Of a stretch of DNA of 59,219 nt, positions 10,419-19,825 are shown in pieces; the first letter of the stretch is position 1, and each line of letters opens with the position of its first letter. The DNA is from Candidatus Poseidoniales archaeon (GTDB lineage: Archaea; Thermoplasmatota; Poseidoniia; Poseidoniales; Poseidoniaceae). The stretch spans positions 36,854-96,072 of the forward strand of contig QQRY01000057.1 in NCBI GenBank assembly GCA_003602575.1, in the 5' to 3' direction. Below the pieces are notes generated by a model. The model ran no database searches. It was not told the DNA's origin and worked only from the letters and a program-made list of their open reading frames with translations. Made by a program: the position numbers and the translations under genes.

Positions 10419-11186
10419 TCACAAATATTTTCCAATAAAGCCATCTTTAGTTTGGTCAGATTGACCAACATAAGGGTTAGTTAGTCTTTCTATACCTATG
10501 GACGTTAATGGCCCATGTCCTGGGTGAACAATAGTGTCTTTTTCAAGAGGCCATAATTTAGTCTTAATTGAATTAGATAAAACCTCAAAATCTCCTCCAG
10601 TATTAGGTAAGTCTGTTCGACCAACTGAACCTGCAAATAATGTATCTCCAACAAATATGTGGTCAGGACCATCAGAAACATCAAGCAATAAACAACATCC
10701 ACCCAATGTATGACCGGGCGTATGAAGGATCTTCAAACTGATATTACCAAACTCGAGTAACTGTTCATCAGAAATCTCATGTGTAGCTTTTGCAGGCTCT
10801 GGTAGCATAATTCCACGTCTAGCACCTGAAACCTTAGCCAATGTTTGTAAAAAGTAATCATCCTTATGTAGATACCAATCTACATCATATCTTTCCAATA
10901 AATAAGGAATGTGCCCACTGTGATCATAATGCGCGTGAGTATTTACGAGAGCAACAACATTTCTTTTTGATATGCCATGTTGATGCATTTCTTCCATATT
11001 CCTTGGCCCAGTAGACCAATTAGGCCCAAGGCCTTCAAATTCTTCAATCCAAGAAATTATTCTTTCAGATTCCCCCCCTCCGTCAATTATTACTGTATCA
11101 CCGGTTGATAAATCGGTGACTACAGAACATCTCATCTGTAAATCTCCTACCATAAATGATTCAATCCAAGGCGATTCAAGTGTCAT
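10419..11186 (-). CDS. Metallo-beta-lactamase-fold hydrolase (glyoxalase II-like)
   Basis: NTHAHYDHSGH, HTPGHTLGGCCLL, VHPGHGPLT metal-binding motifs. Confidence 0.9.
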   Translation of the reverse strand: MTLESPWIESFMVGDLQMRCSVVTDLSTGDTVIIDGGGESERIISWIEEFEGLGPNWSTGPRNMEEMHQHGISKRNVVALVNTHAHYDHSGHIPYLLERYDVDWYLHKDDYFLQTLAKVSGARRGIMLPEPAKATHEISDEQLLEFGNISLKILHTPGHTLGGCCLLLDVSDGPDHIFVGDTLFAGSVGRTDLPNTGGDFEVLSNSIKTKLWPLEKDTIVHPGHGPLTSIGIERLTNPYVGQSDQTKDGFIGKYL

Positions 11187-11194
11187 AAAAATAC

Positions 11195-12844
11195 CTACCT
11201 TTCTACAATAATTGTAATCTCATCACTATTCCAATTACCATCTATGTCACAAATCCGTAACTCGAACTGATGTTTGCCAATATTAAGTTTGACTTTAAGT
11301 TTAGCAATATCTGAAATTTCTCTCCCAGTAGAGTCTATCCATGACCATGCGTTTATTCTTTCTTGAGGGTCATAACTTGAAGTCCCGTCTAAAATTATAA
11401 CAGCAGTGCCGTCTTCTTGTGCAGTTATTCTCTGGTCGCCTCCTGCATTAGCGATAGGGATTTCTATTTCTTCCACAGACTTGGTTAGTTCATCGAAAAT
11501 AGATTCATCTGGAATCATCGCCATATTTTCTATTGCGTCATCCAGTTGAGAAATTAGTTCTTCCGTATCAATATCTATTGTTCCTTGAATAGACGAATTA
11601 TCCTTACAATCTTTTTCTAAACTTAATGCCCCAATCAGTTCATCTATAGATTCAGAAATCGTTGTAGAATCTGTTTCTTCTAGTTGCTTTAATTCTTCTT
11701 TAGTCAAATGTTGTGAAATTTGCTCGTCAGAATATAATTCTTCTGACGTTAAATGTTTGATTTCTTGGACATCATTAAACCAAGATGGAAGTTCAGATTC
11801 CTCAATATCGATCAAGTTATCTTTGAGAGAAATTTTTCCTATAGGCTCAGTTTCAGTCCAGTCATTTTGGTCTTCACCTGCAAAAAGACAAATTTCTCCA
11901 TCTTTTGAAATTTGAATATATTCTGGAATCCCTTGGTGCTCTACTTTCCATAAATCTCCATTACTATTATATCCATAAATAAAGAACCATGATGAGCAAA
12001 TTATTTGTTCAGAATGATAAATTAAATTTTTAATCGGGTATTTACAATCAAATAAAATATTCATATCTTGTTCAAATTGACCATTATCTCTCATTTCTAA
12101 TTCTATTACTTTACCATCATCAAAACCTAAAACACTCCCCTTGTGGGAACTTGTGGAGATCAAAAGTCTTGATTTAATATCGATTCTTCTAATAAGTTTA
12201 TTTTTTGAGATGTCCCAAATTTCCATTTCAAGAGCCTCTTCTTCTCCTGGAACTAAAGCATATCCTTCTCGACCTATTATTAGATAACCATCACTTGTCG
12301 AACCAATTGAAGTTATTGATTCACCTAACTCACCGCGTGAAGGACGTTGCCATATTGTTTGTCCATCTAAAATAGCCTGAACCTCTCCATTCTCATGAGC
12401 AGTGATAAGATAATTATCTAATTTTTCGACCTTTACCACAGAATTATATTTATCAGCTAAATCTATTTTTTCTCCATCCTTTAGAACAAAATGTAGCCTA
12501 CCTAAGGAATCTATTATTGCAAAACGATCGCCAATTTCTAATAAAGAAAAACCACCACCTTTAATTTCACACTTCCAAACAACTTCTCCTGAAAAATTAA
12601 GACATACCAAGCCAAAGAATTCATCTAAAACAAAAATGCTAGTATTTGTGGTCACTAGTCCTGTTACTTTACCTTCTGATTTCCAAAATAAAAGTTCTTC
12701 ACCAGTTAGGTCAACAGTCTTGTGAGATATACAAACTAATCCATTAGTCTCTGCCCAAACTATAATGTTGCCATCTGGCGATAAAGACAAAGCAGAAATC
12801 TGCCCCTGTGGACGAAAGGCCACAACAACATCTCTACTTAGCAT
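11195..12844 (-). CDS. Beta-propeller protein with acidic linker and C-terminal PKD-like domain
   Basis: WD40/PQQ-like repeats, Glu-rich middle, then IANAGGDQRI..LDGTSSYDPQERINAWSWIDSTG. Confidence 0.7.
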   Translation of the reverse strand: MLSRDVVVAFRPQGQISALSLSPDGNIIVWAETNGLVCISHKTVDLTGEELLFWKSEGKVTGLVTTNTSIFVLDEFFGLVCLNFSGEVVWKCEIKGGGFSLLEIGDRFAIIDSLGRLHFVLKDGEKIDLADKYNSVVKVEKLDNYLITAHENGEVQAILDGQTIWQRPSRGELGESITSIGSTSDGYLIIGREGYALVPGEEEALEMEIWDISKNKLIRRIDIKSRLLISTSSHKGSVLGFDDGKVIELEMRDNGQFEQDMNILFDCKYPIKNLIYHSEQIICSSWFFIYGYNSNGDLWKVEHQGIPEYIQISKDGEICLFAGEDQNDWTETEPIGKISLKDNLIDIEESELPSWFNDVQEIKHLTSEELYSDEQISQHLTKEELKQLEETDSTTISESIDELIGALSLEKDCKDNSSIQGTIDIDTEELISQLDDAIENMAMIPDESIFDELTKSVEEIEIPIANAGGDQRITAQEDGTAVIILDGTSSYDPQERINAWSWIDSTGREISDIAKLKVKLNIGKHQFELRICDIDGNWNSDEITIIVER

Positions 12845-12893
12845 GATTATTCCTATTTGCCTTATACCATTAAATTGACTATCTAATGATAGC

Positions 12894-13835
12894 CTAATTT
12901 ACCCAACTAACTAAATCAGGATGGATTACATGTTTTGATGGGTTATTAAAATGTTCAAGTAAATTTTGAATTTCTAATTGATTCCATCCAGTAAGAGGGG
13001 ATAATGTCGATATGGGGGTTGTCTTTACTGCCTCAGCCCTCTTTCCAATGAAAGGTTCAGCCTCTTTTAGTGTCAACCCCATAATACCCCATGCAGGCCT
13101 ATCAAAAGCATGGCCTCTCATTTCATGCTCCAATGTTCTCTTTCCTATGAAGGGGTCGTAACTAGATAGTTGCTCAATATATTCGGGATTTGAATCAAGA
13201 ACTGGAATTAATCTTACACCTCTCCTCATAACTAGAAATGCTTCAAGCATTAATTCTTCAGAACTTAGTTGAATTAATACATCACCTTGAACACCAGGAG
13301 GAAGGCCTCCGCATGTTTGGATCCTATACTTTATTTGGAATAGTTCCTCATTATCAACTATCAGTTTTATCCATTCATCCGGATCTGTCAAATTAACTGA
13401 CAATTTAGGATCTAGACTGATCATTTTCGCCCCAATTCTGCTTTCATATTCTCTAGAGTTAATTTTTCCAGTTTTAGCAACACGTTTTACCCTAACACCA
13501 AAAGTTCTATTATTTCCAAAATTAGTAGAATTATTGATTACTTCTTCTGCTATTGATTCGGGATTTAATCCACAGTCTAATTTAACAATACGGTCTATGG
13601 CAACCACTCCAATTACTCTCGAGAGTAAATCTTCAACTTCCTCGATTGAATCACTTGAGGAAACATGGTCTTGAGTACCATTGACATGATGAAATAGAGT
13701 AATTTTTCTTTTTTCGGCTAATTCAAGCATATTTTTTCGTAAAGAACGTTGAAATGATTTCCTTACAGATTTTGACTTTAATCCTAGTTCACCGAAACGA
13801 AGAATCCAAGAATTTAGTTGCATCCAATCACTCAC
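12894..13835 (-). CDS. ThiI-like protein (THUMP-containing) with degenerate PP-loop
   Basis: [22 protein letters not shown]-terminus; [37 protein letters not shown] aligns by eye with ThiI GG.P.G..G.VL.LLSGGIDSPVA..LMMKRG. Confidence 0.75.
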   Translation of the reverse strand: MSDWMQLNSWILRFGELGLKSKSVRKSFQRSLRKNMLELAEKRKITLFHHVNGTQDHVSSSDSIEEVEDLLSRVIGVVAIDRIVKLDCGLNPESIAEEVINNSTNFGNNRTFGVRVKRVAKTGKINSREYESRIGAKMISLDPKLSVNLTDPDEWIKLIVDNEELFQIKYRIQTCGGLPPGVQGDVLIQLSSEELMLEAFLVMRRGVRLIPVLDSNPEYIEQLSSYDPFIGKRTLEHEMRGHAFDRPAWGIMGLTLKEAEPFIGKRAEAVKTTPISTLSPLTGWNQLEIQNLLEHFNNPSKHVIHPDLVSWVN

Positions 13836-15370
13836 GCTGAATCATTATGTAAATCCAGAACTTGATCCTCTTCCATATCTTCCTGCTTAGCAGTATCATT
13901 CCTCTTATCATGTAGCTTCTTTAGATAGGCGTCGGTTATATTTCCAGTAACATATTTGCCATCAAAGCAACTAGAATCGAATTCCATTTCTAAATCAGTA
14001 CCCATTAGAATAGACTCAACAAGATCATCAAGTGTTTGATAAAATAGTTTATCACTACCTATTTTTTCATTTATTTCCTCTATAGAACGGCCATTTGCAA
14101 TAAATTCATTAACAGCAGGCATATCTATCCCATATACATTAGGATATCTTACAGGAGGTGCTGCTGAAGCAAAATATACCTTCTTAGCACCCACGTCTCT
14201 AGCCATTTCAATAATCTGCTGACTTGTAGTACCTCTAACAATAGAGTCATCTACTAAAAGTATATTTTTTCCTGAAAATTCATGCTCAATAGCATTCAAT
14301 TTTCTACGAACTGACTTTTCGCGAAGAGCCTGTCCTGGCATAATGAAAGTCCTTCCAACGTAACGGTTTTTTACAAATCCTTCACGATATGGAACATTGA
14401 GAGTATTAGCCATTTGTAATGCGGCAATTCTACCAGAATCAGGAACTGGGATGACTGCATCAATGTCATGTTCAGGCCACTGTTGCAAGATTCTTTCTGC
14501 CAATTTTTTACCTTGATTTAATCTAGAATTATATACGGAAATACCATCTATTACTGAATCAGGTCTAGCGAAATAAACATACTCGAAAATACATGGAGAA
14601 TGTGTCATTGATTCAGAGCACTTACGTGAGAAAAAATGTCCTGAAGATGAAATAAATATTGCTTCACCGGGCTCTACATCTCTTACAATTTCGAACCCTA
14701 ATGCGGAAATTGCAACAGACTCACTAGCAACGATCCATTCTGATTCTCCATCGACTTCTCTCTTACCAAAAACAAGTGGACGTATTCCGTTTGGATCTCT
14801 AAATGCTAATAATCCATATCCTGAAATAAGCGACACACAGGAATATCCTCCTTCTACCTTATTGTTCAATGCCTTGATTGCACCAAATACTGCTTCGATG
14901 TCTAAGTGTGGATCGCCATCTATCGAAATCCCATTGGAGCGCTCAAATAACTCTACTGCCAAAACATTGAGTAAAATTTCAGAGTCACTCTTGGTATTCA
15001 TATGTCTAAAATATGAGTCTAGTAAATTCTTTCTTAGTTCTTCAGCATTGGTCAAATTACCATTGTGAGCAATTGACAATCCATATGGTGAATTGACATA
15101 GAATGGCTGGGCTTCAGCCTTTGAAGAAGAACCCGCAGTTGGATATCTAACATGACCCAATCCAATGTGACCCTCAAGCCTTTGCATATGCCTTGTGTAA
15201 AATATATCGGAAACTAAACCATTGGATTTCCTCAGCCTAAATTGACCTTCGAAATCTGTCATTATTCCAGCAGCGTCTTGACCTCTGTGCTGTAAAACTG
15301 TAAGTCCATCATAAATCAGTTGATTGACGTGAACGCCATTGCGTCCAACAACTCCGATTATGCCGCACAT
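13832..15370 (-). CDS. purF: Amidophosphoribosyltransferase
   Basis: MCGIIGVVG Ntn-Cys start; [25 protein letters not shown]-binding motif. Confidence 0.97.
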   Translation of the reverse strand: MCGIIGVVGRNGVHVNQLIYDGLTVLQHRGQDAAGIMTDFEGQFRLRKSNGLVSDIFYTRHMQRLEGHIGLGHVRYPTAGSSSKAEAQPFYVNSPYGLSIAHNGNLTNAEELRKNLLDSYFRHMNTKSDSEILLNVLAVELFERSNGISIDGDPHLDIEAVFGAIKALNNKVEGGYSCVSLISGYGLLAFRDPNGIRPLVFGKREVDGESEWIVASESVAISALGFEIVRDVEPGEAIFISSSGHFFSRKCSESMTHSPCIFEYVYFARPDSVIDGISVYNSRLNQGKKLAERILQQWPEHDIDAVIPVPDSGRIAALQMANTLNVPYREGFVKNRYVGRTFIMPGQALREKSVRRKLNAIEHEFSGKNILLVDDSIVRGTTSQQIIEMARDVGAKKVYFASAAPPVRYPNVYGIDMPAVNEFIANGRSIEEINEKIGSDKLFYQTLDDLVESILMGTDLEMEFDSSCFDGKYVTGNITDAYLKKLHDKRNDTAKQEDMEEDQVLDLHNDSA

Positions 15371-15435
15371 GGCTCTGCCTCATTCAATGTAACAGTAGGT
15401 TGTAGGTATAAATTGCCCTTAGGAGTCAAAAATTC

Positions 15436-15615
15436 TCACGCCTTAGGTCGGTGAGATTTCTTTGACCAGCTGAACTTACGCATTCTACTGGTTGCTCCGT
15501 ATCCACACGCAGCGCATACTCCTTTTTGCTTGTGGTAAGCATTTCTTCCACACCTTCTACATCTAATGTGTGTAGTCTTTTGACGACGTCCCATTGAAGG
15601 TGTTCCCTTTGACAT
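15436..15615 (-). CDS. rpl37e: 50S ribosomal protein L37e (not in supplied ORF track)
   Basis: Manual reverse translation: [59 protein letters not shown]. Confidence 0.97.
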   Translation of the reverse strand: MSKGTPSMGRRQKTTHIRCRRCGRNAYHKQKGVCAACGYGATSRMRKFSWSKKSHRPKA

Positions 15616-15684
15616 ATAATCACCACGACAAACGCCCCACCGACCTCCCCCTTATGAAATAAGCGGATGGAAAATAATATTGAT

Positions 15685-16164
15685 TCATTCCTCTTCTTGG
15701 AAGATAATTCTCTTTTTGCCATTTGTCAAAGTAGCAAACATAGAACCTATACATACGGCAACTGCTAGAGATATAGCCAAGAATGATACAATAGTGTGTC
15801 CGATATTGTAAACTGTTTGAGCTCTAACTGAACCGTTTGCTTCTAGTAGCATGGGACCCATTCCAATCAATGCTAAAGTCGCTAAAATGCCGAATAAAAC
15901 TGCTAATATCATTCCAAAAAGTGGAGCTAATGGGCGTTTTCTTGAATCTGCATAAAAGAATAAGTTACCAAGTAGCACTAAAGAACCCAGAGTGTATGAA
16001 GTCAAAATGGCATTTGCAAACCTTGTAAAAGAATCGCTGGTATCAAAACTAGAGAAATTTCCTTTCAATGTTGAATCAATAATCCAAATAACAATTATAG
16101 GCAGCAAGAATGCCATAAATAGCAACTTGAGGTTTAGAGTCTGTTTTAACTCACTCACTTTCAA
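15685..16164 (-). CDS. Multi-pass membrane protein, unknown function
   Basis: Several hydrophobic segments; overlaps the upstream membrane-protein ORF by 14 bp. Confidence 0.6.
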   Translation of the reverse strand: MKVSELKQTLNLKLLFMAFLLPIIVIWIIDSTLKGNFSSFDTSDSFTRFANAILTSYTLGSLVLLGNLFFYADSRKRPLAPLFGMILAVLFGILATLALIGMGPMLLEANGSVRAQTVYNIGHTIVSFLAISLAVAVCIGSMFATLTNGKKRIIFQEEE

Positions 16165-16948
16165 TACCCCCTATGTTTTGTGCAATCTTTTCTGAAGCTT
16201 GCGACAACTCATCACCAGTTGGCGGAGGTACAGAATTAGGTTCTCCAATTGATCGCTCGTAAAGATAAATCACAAATCCAAATATGAAAATTGATAATGA
16301 CACGCCCACTAAAATACCAAATAAGTCGGATACTGAAAGCCAGAAATAAGTTGTAAATAATTCCGATGAAGTGTTTTTTCCATCTATTGTTAAGCCACAA
16401 ATTATCAAAGTCATAGACATTACAGAAATTAATCTCATTATACTAGACTCCCTATGCCTTTCTTCACCGATTAACATCATAGAGATGGATAGTACAGAAG
16501 ATAAACAACAAATCATCAAGACTAGGGTTGGAAAGAATATCAACCAAAAGCGGTTTACTTCTTTACCTTCATACATTGGAGTCAAATCGCCCCATTGCAT
16601 TAGACAAAACCATACCATGCTCAAAGTAATACAAAATAAGCCTAGTTTTCTATCACTTGTAGGCAATTTACCAACTGGTACATTTCCGGAAAATACCAAA
16701 AGATATATTCCTATTATCAAAAGTATTGATGGCCCTAAAATGAATCCGATTAAATGACCTATTGAAGAAGAAGGAGAAGAAGGGACTGTCCATGGGCTGG
16801 CACATACTAATGCAAGACCAATAATCGAAATAAATTTGCCAATATTACTTTTCATATTGTCTTTTGAGGAAAGTGAAACCCATGCACCCAGTGCTATCAT
16901 AAACAATGGTAGCCAGAAAAAAACTACGGCTTCTGCCATTGCATCCAT
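16151..16948 (-). CDS. Multi-pass membrane protein, unknown function
   Basis: Repeated hydrophobic helices, no recognised motif. Confidence 0.6.
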   Translation of the reverse strand: MDAMAEAVVFFWLPLFMIALGAWVSLSSKDNMKSNIGKFISIIGLALVCASPWTVPSSPSSSIGHLIGFILGPSILLIIGIYLLVFSGNVPVGKLPTSDRKLGLFCITLSMVWFCLMQWGDLTPMYEGKEVNRFWLIFFPTLVLMICCLSSVLSISMMLIGEERHRESSIMRLISVMSMTLIICGLTIDGKNTSSELFTTYFWLSVSDLFGILVGVSLSIFIFGFVIYLYERSIGEPNSVPPPTGDELSQASEKIAQNIGGIESE

Positions 16949-17080
16949 ATTATACCCTATGCATGGATATTAATTACTTCATCCCCTCTTTCATATCGCA
17001 GTGGCTCGTTTTCTATACCCTTTAAGATGCGGAGTTTCTAAATACCCGACCCTAGTGGCACGAACGCTCAAGGTGTTACT

Positions 17081-17365
17081 ATGGTAAAGATGCCACGTCA
17101 AATCAAGCGTTATAGCCCATCTGCTGGTAAGCATACCATGCACACTGTAGAGCGTGTAAAGAAGCGACGTGCTTCTGAATTAAAATGGGGTCAGAGAAGA
17201 TTCCGTAAAGTTATGGCAGGATATCGTGGTTTCCCACGTCCTAAACCAGATGGTAGAGAAAAGCCAACAAAGAGAGTAAATATTCTATTTAGATGTACTG
17301 AGACTGGAAAGGCTCATTACGCTCCATGTAAGAGAGCGAAGAAATTTGAATTAGTGGACAAGTGA
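17081..17365 (+). CDS. rpl44e: 50S ribosomal protein L44e
   Basis: MVKMPRQIKRYSPSAGKHTMHTVERVKKRRASELKWGQRRFRKVMAGYRG.. Confidence 0.96.
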   Translation: MVKMPRQIKRYSPSAGKHTMHTVERVKKRRASELKWGQRRFRKVMAGYRGFPRPKPDGREKPTKRVNILFRCTETGKAHYAPCKRAKKFELVDK

Positions 17366-17374
17366 TGTGATTTT

Positions 17375-17545
17375 ATGGCTAGTAATTTTCTAAAGGTATC
17401 ATGTAGAGACTGTGGTGCAGAAGTAGTAATATTCTCAAGAGCTACCAGCGTAGTTTCATGCTCTGTTTGTGGAGCAACCCTAACAGCACCATCCGGAGGA
17501 AAGGCTGACCTCGTCGGATGTAGTATTATTGAAGCCCTTGAATGA
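17375..17545 (+). CDS. rps27e: 30S ribosomal protein S27e (not in supplied ORF track)
   Basis: Manual translation: MASNFLKVSCRDCGAEVVIFSRATSVVSCSVCGATLTAPSGGKADLVGCSIIEALE*; zinc-ribbon CxxC..CxxC. Confidence 0.95.
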   Translation: MASNFLKVSCRDCGAEVVIFSRATSVVSCSVCGATLTAPSGGKADLVGCSIIEALE

Positions 17546-17560
17546 GGGGGCTAAGCCTCC

Positions 17561-18352
17561 ATGGTCAAGGAAGAAAATATCATCCCTCCTGAAGAAGGAG
17601 AATTGGTTGTTGTAACTGTAAAATCTGTTAAACAAAACGGAGTTTATGTCGATTTTGATGAATACCCAGGCCTTGAGGGATTTATTTTTATTGGAGAAGT
17701 AGCTAGTGGATGGGTAAAAAATATCAGAGCATTTGTTCGTGATGGTCAACGTCTTATCTGTAAAGTAATGCGTACTAGGAAAGATGGATCATCGTTAGAA
17801 CTTTCTCTCAAGTCTGTTTCTGAAGAAAGAAGAAGAGATAGACTACAAGAATGGAAAAATGAACAAAGGTCCATTCAACTGTTTAAAGTTCTAGCTGAGA
17901 AAGTCGGTTGGGATGAGGAAACAAAGAATGTAAATTCTGAAGATTTGGTAAATTCTTTTGGAACCCTTTACAGTTCATTCGAAGAAGCAGCTACAAATGA
18001 AACAGCTCTTATTGATGCTGGATTTGAAGGCGACTGGCTCAAAGAATTCATAGAAATTGCAGTTGAAAATATAATTCCTCCTTTTGTTGAGATAAGAGGA
18101 ACTTTGACACTTAGCATAAATACGCCCAATGGGATTAATGTAATTAGAGATGCACTTATCTCTGCTGAAGAATTTTCATCTGAGGAAGAAGAAATAATCG
18201 TTGCTTGTTTCTATAATGGGGCTCCTGATTACCGAATTGAACTAAAAGCACCAGATTTCAAAACTGCAGAAGATCTTTGGATAAACGTATCCAAGACAGC
18301 AGTTGATCACGTTATAGCCAATGGTGGAGAAGCATCTGCCTTTAGAGAATGA
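17561..18352 (+). CDS. Translation initiation factor aIF2 alpha subunit
   Basis: S1 domain start PEEGELVVVTVKSVKQNGVYVDFDEYPGLEGFIFIGEVASGWVKNIR; archaeal S27e-aIF2a-Nop10 synteny. Confidence 0.95.
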   Translation: MVKEENIIPPEEGELVVVTVKSVKQNGVYVDFDEYPGLEGFIFIGEVASGWVKNIRAFVRDGQRLICKVMRTRKDGSSLELSLKSVSEERRRDRLQEWKNEQRSIQLFKVLAEKVGWDEETKNVNSEDLVNSFGTLYSSFEEAATNETALIDAGFEGDWLKEFIEIAVENIIPPFVEIRGTLTLSINTPNGINVIRDALISAEEFSSEEEEIIVACFYNGAPDYRIELKAPDFKTAEDLWINVSKTAVDHVIANGGEASAFRE

Positions 18353-18392
18353 TTACCAACTTTATCATAAGTAAAGACGCATAGGCCAATAC

Positions 18393-18638
18393 ATGGCACG
18401 CCAAATTCTGCAGCAATGCTTAGATTGTCAGGCTTGGACTTTGTCAACAACATGTCCTAAATGTGGCGGTACAGCACAAGCTGCAGCACCTATCAAATGG
18501 TCACCAGAAGATCACAGAGCATCAATTAGAAGAAAAATGTACGATGTCGGTTCCAAGGAGTGGACTGATAAATTACCTTCACTAAATTCACTAGAAGAGA
18601 TGAAAAAAGATTCATTAAAAACTTTTGAAGAAGAGTAA
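18393..18638 (+). CDS. nop10: Nop10-like H/ACA RNP protein with C-terminal extension
   Basis: CLDCQAWTLSTTCPKCGGTAQAAAPIKWSPEDHRASIRRKM; position after aIF2a. Confidence 0.88.
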   Translation: MARQILQQCLDCQAWTLSTTCPKCGGTAQAAAPIKWSPEDHRASIRRKMYDVGSKEWTDKLPSLNSLEEMKKDSLKTFEEE

Positions 18639-18727
18639 CTGAGATTTTTTCTAACTGTCGAAAATCGTTTTATTTATCGCCATTCTATGTCAAACATTAT
18701 ACTTCGTAAAGTTTCGTTGAGTAAATA

Positions 18728-19483
18728 ATGAGTTTACTTGTAGAGTGGAGAGGCGTGAATAGCAATGTTGGAGAAAATACTCTTACGTTGTTGGCATTAC
18801 CTGGAGTTGGGAATATTGGCAAGGCTTCATTGGATGCACTAAATGATATCAATGAAGCAGAAGAAATTGCTAGATTACACCATACTGCCCTTCCTCCGTT
18901 AGCAACTCTTGATGAAGACGGCTTACTATCTCCCCCTCATCTATCCGTAAGGTCTATAGAATCTAATACTGGAATTAGATTAATAACTATTGTTGGAACA
19001 TCACAGCCTTTAGAATCACAATATCAAGGTACTATGGCAAGAGAAATAATGAAATTCTTAAAATCTGAAAATGTTGAGAATCTTATTGTTTTAGCCGGAA
19101 TGGTAGACGTTGCTACTCGCAAAGAGACTTTCATAGTACCAAGCAGTTCTAGTTTTAGAGTTGAATTAGAGTCTATGGGCGCTGATGTTAGAAGAGATGA
19201 ACCTAGTTCAGGAGCCATTGGAATGGCTGCTCTTCTTTCATCTTATGGCCCTTTATTTGGAATAAATTCCGCCTGTGCTATCGCGACAACTGTTGGCTCG
19301 AGTGGAGATATTCACGCATCCCAGAGACTGTTAGAGTCTTTGGACAAATGGTTTGAACTTGGAGTTGCTTTACCAAAGGATGCAAAAGAAAAATTGACAG
19401 AGAAACTAGCTTCTATGGCGCCTAAAGTAACAAGTGACCATTTATCTGAACTTAAAGAATCACCAGATGCATTTTACATGTGA
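18728..19483 (+). CDS. PAC2-family proteasome assembly chaperone-like protein
   Basis: LTLLALPGVGNIGKASLDAL.. and archaeal synteny with nop10. Confidence 0.85.
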   Translation: MSLLVEWRGVNSNVGENTLTLLALPGVGNIGKASLDALNDINEAEEIARLHHTALPPLATLDEDGLLSPPHLSVRSIESNTGIRLITIVGTSQPLESQYQGTMAREIMKFLKSENVENLIVLAGMVDVATRKETFIVPSSSSFRVELESMGADVRRDEPSSGAIGMAALLSSYGPLFGINSACAIATTVGSSGDIHASQRLLESLDKWFELGVALPKDAKEKLTEKLASMAPKVTSDHLSELKESPDAFYM

Positions 19484-19485
19484 AA

Positions 19486-19570
19486 TGGCGCCGAGAGAGA
19501 GATTTGAACTCCCGTGTCCGAAGACAGTGGATTTCGAATCCACCGCAATACCGGGCTATGCGATCTCGGC
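19486..19570 (-). tRNA. tRNA-Ser (anticodon CGA), class II with variable arm, 3' CCA encoded
   Basis: Minus strand: GCCGAGA..GTGGA-TTCGAAA-TCCAC..GTC-TTCG-GAC..GGGAG-TTCAAAT-CTCTC-TCTCGGC-G-CCA; 7-bp acceptor stem pairs perfectly. Confidence 0.95.
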
Positions 19571-19624
19571 AGTAGATGTCGCTTTAGCGCCACCATCATA
19601 AGCATGGTGCTATAACGCTTGACC

Positions 19625-19825
19625 ATGCAGATTCATTTTGTTGGTAGAGACTATGATGCAATTGTAGAATTTGAACAGAGTATATCGGTAAGAGAAGCAT
19701 TGAGTAATGCTAAAATCCAACCATCTACTGTAATAGTGTCATTTGAGGAAAATATTCTACCTCATTCAACAGTCATCAAGTCCGACCTAACTTTGAATGT
19801 GATTACTGTTTCATCTGGTGGATGA
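19625..19825 (+). CDS. Ubiquitin-like beta-grasp sulfur carrier (SAMP/ThiS/Urm1-like)
   Basis: About 66 aa ending in VSSGG (terminal diglycine): MQIHFVGRDYDAIVEFEQSISVREALSNAKI.. Confidence 0.85.
   Translation: MQIHFVGRDYDAIVEFEQSISVREALSNAKIQPSTVIVSFEENILPHSTVIKSDLTLNVITVSSGG

Noticed and set aside
15426-15722. 98-aa minus-strand ORF in the track
   Set aside because: It overlaps L37e in a different frame and has no recognisable domain.
16970-17080. Possible structured RNA upstream of L44e
   Set aside because: Only TATA-like AT stretches and weak hairpins were seen; nothing distinguishes it from an ordinary promoter.
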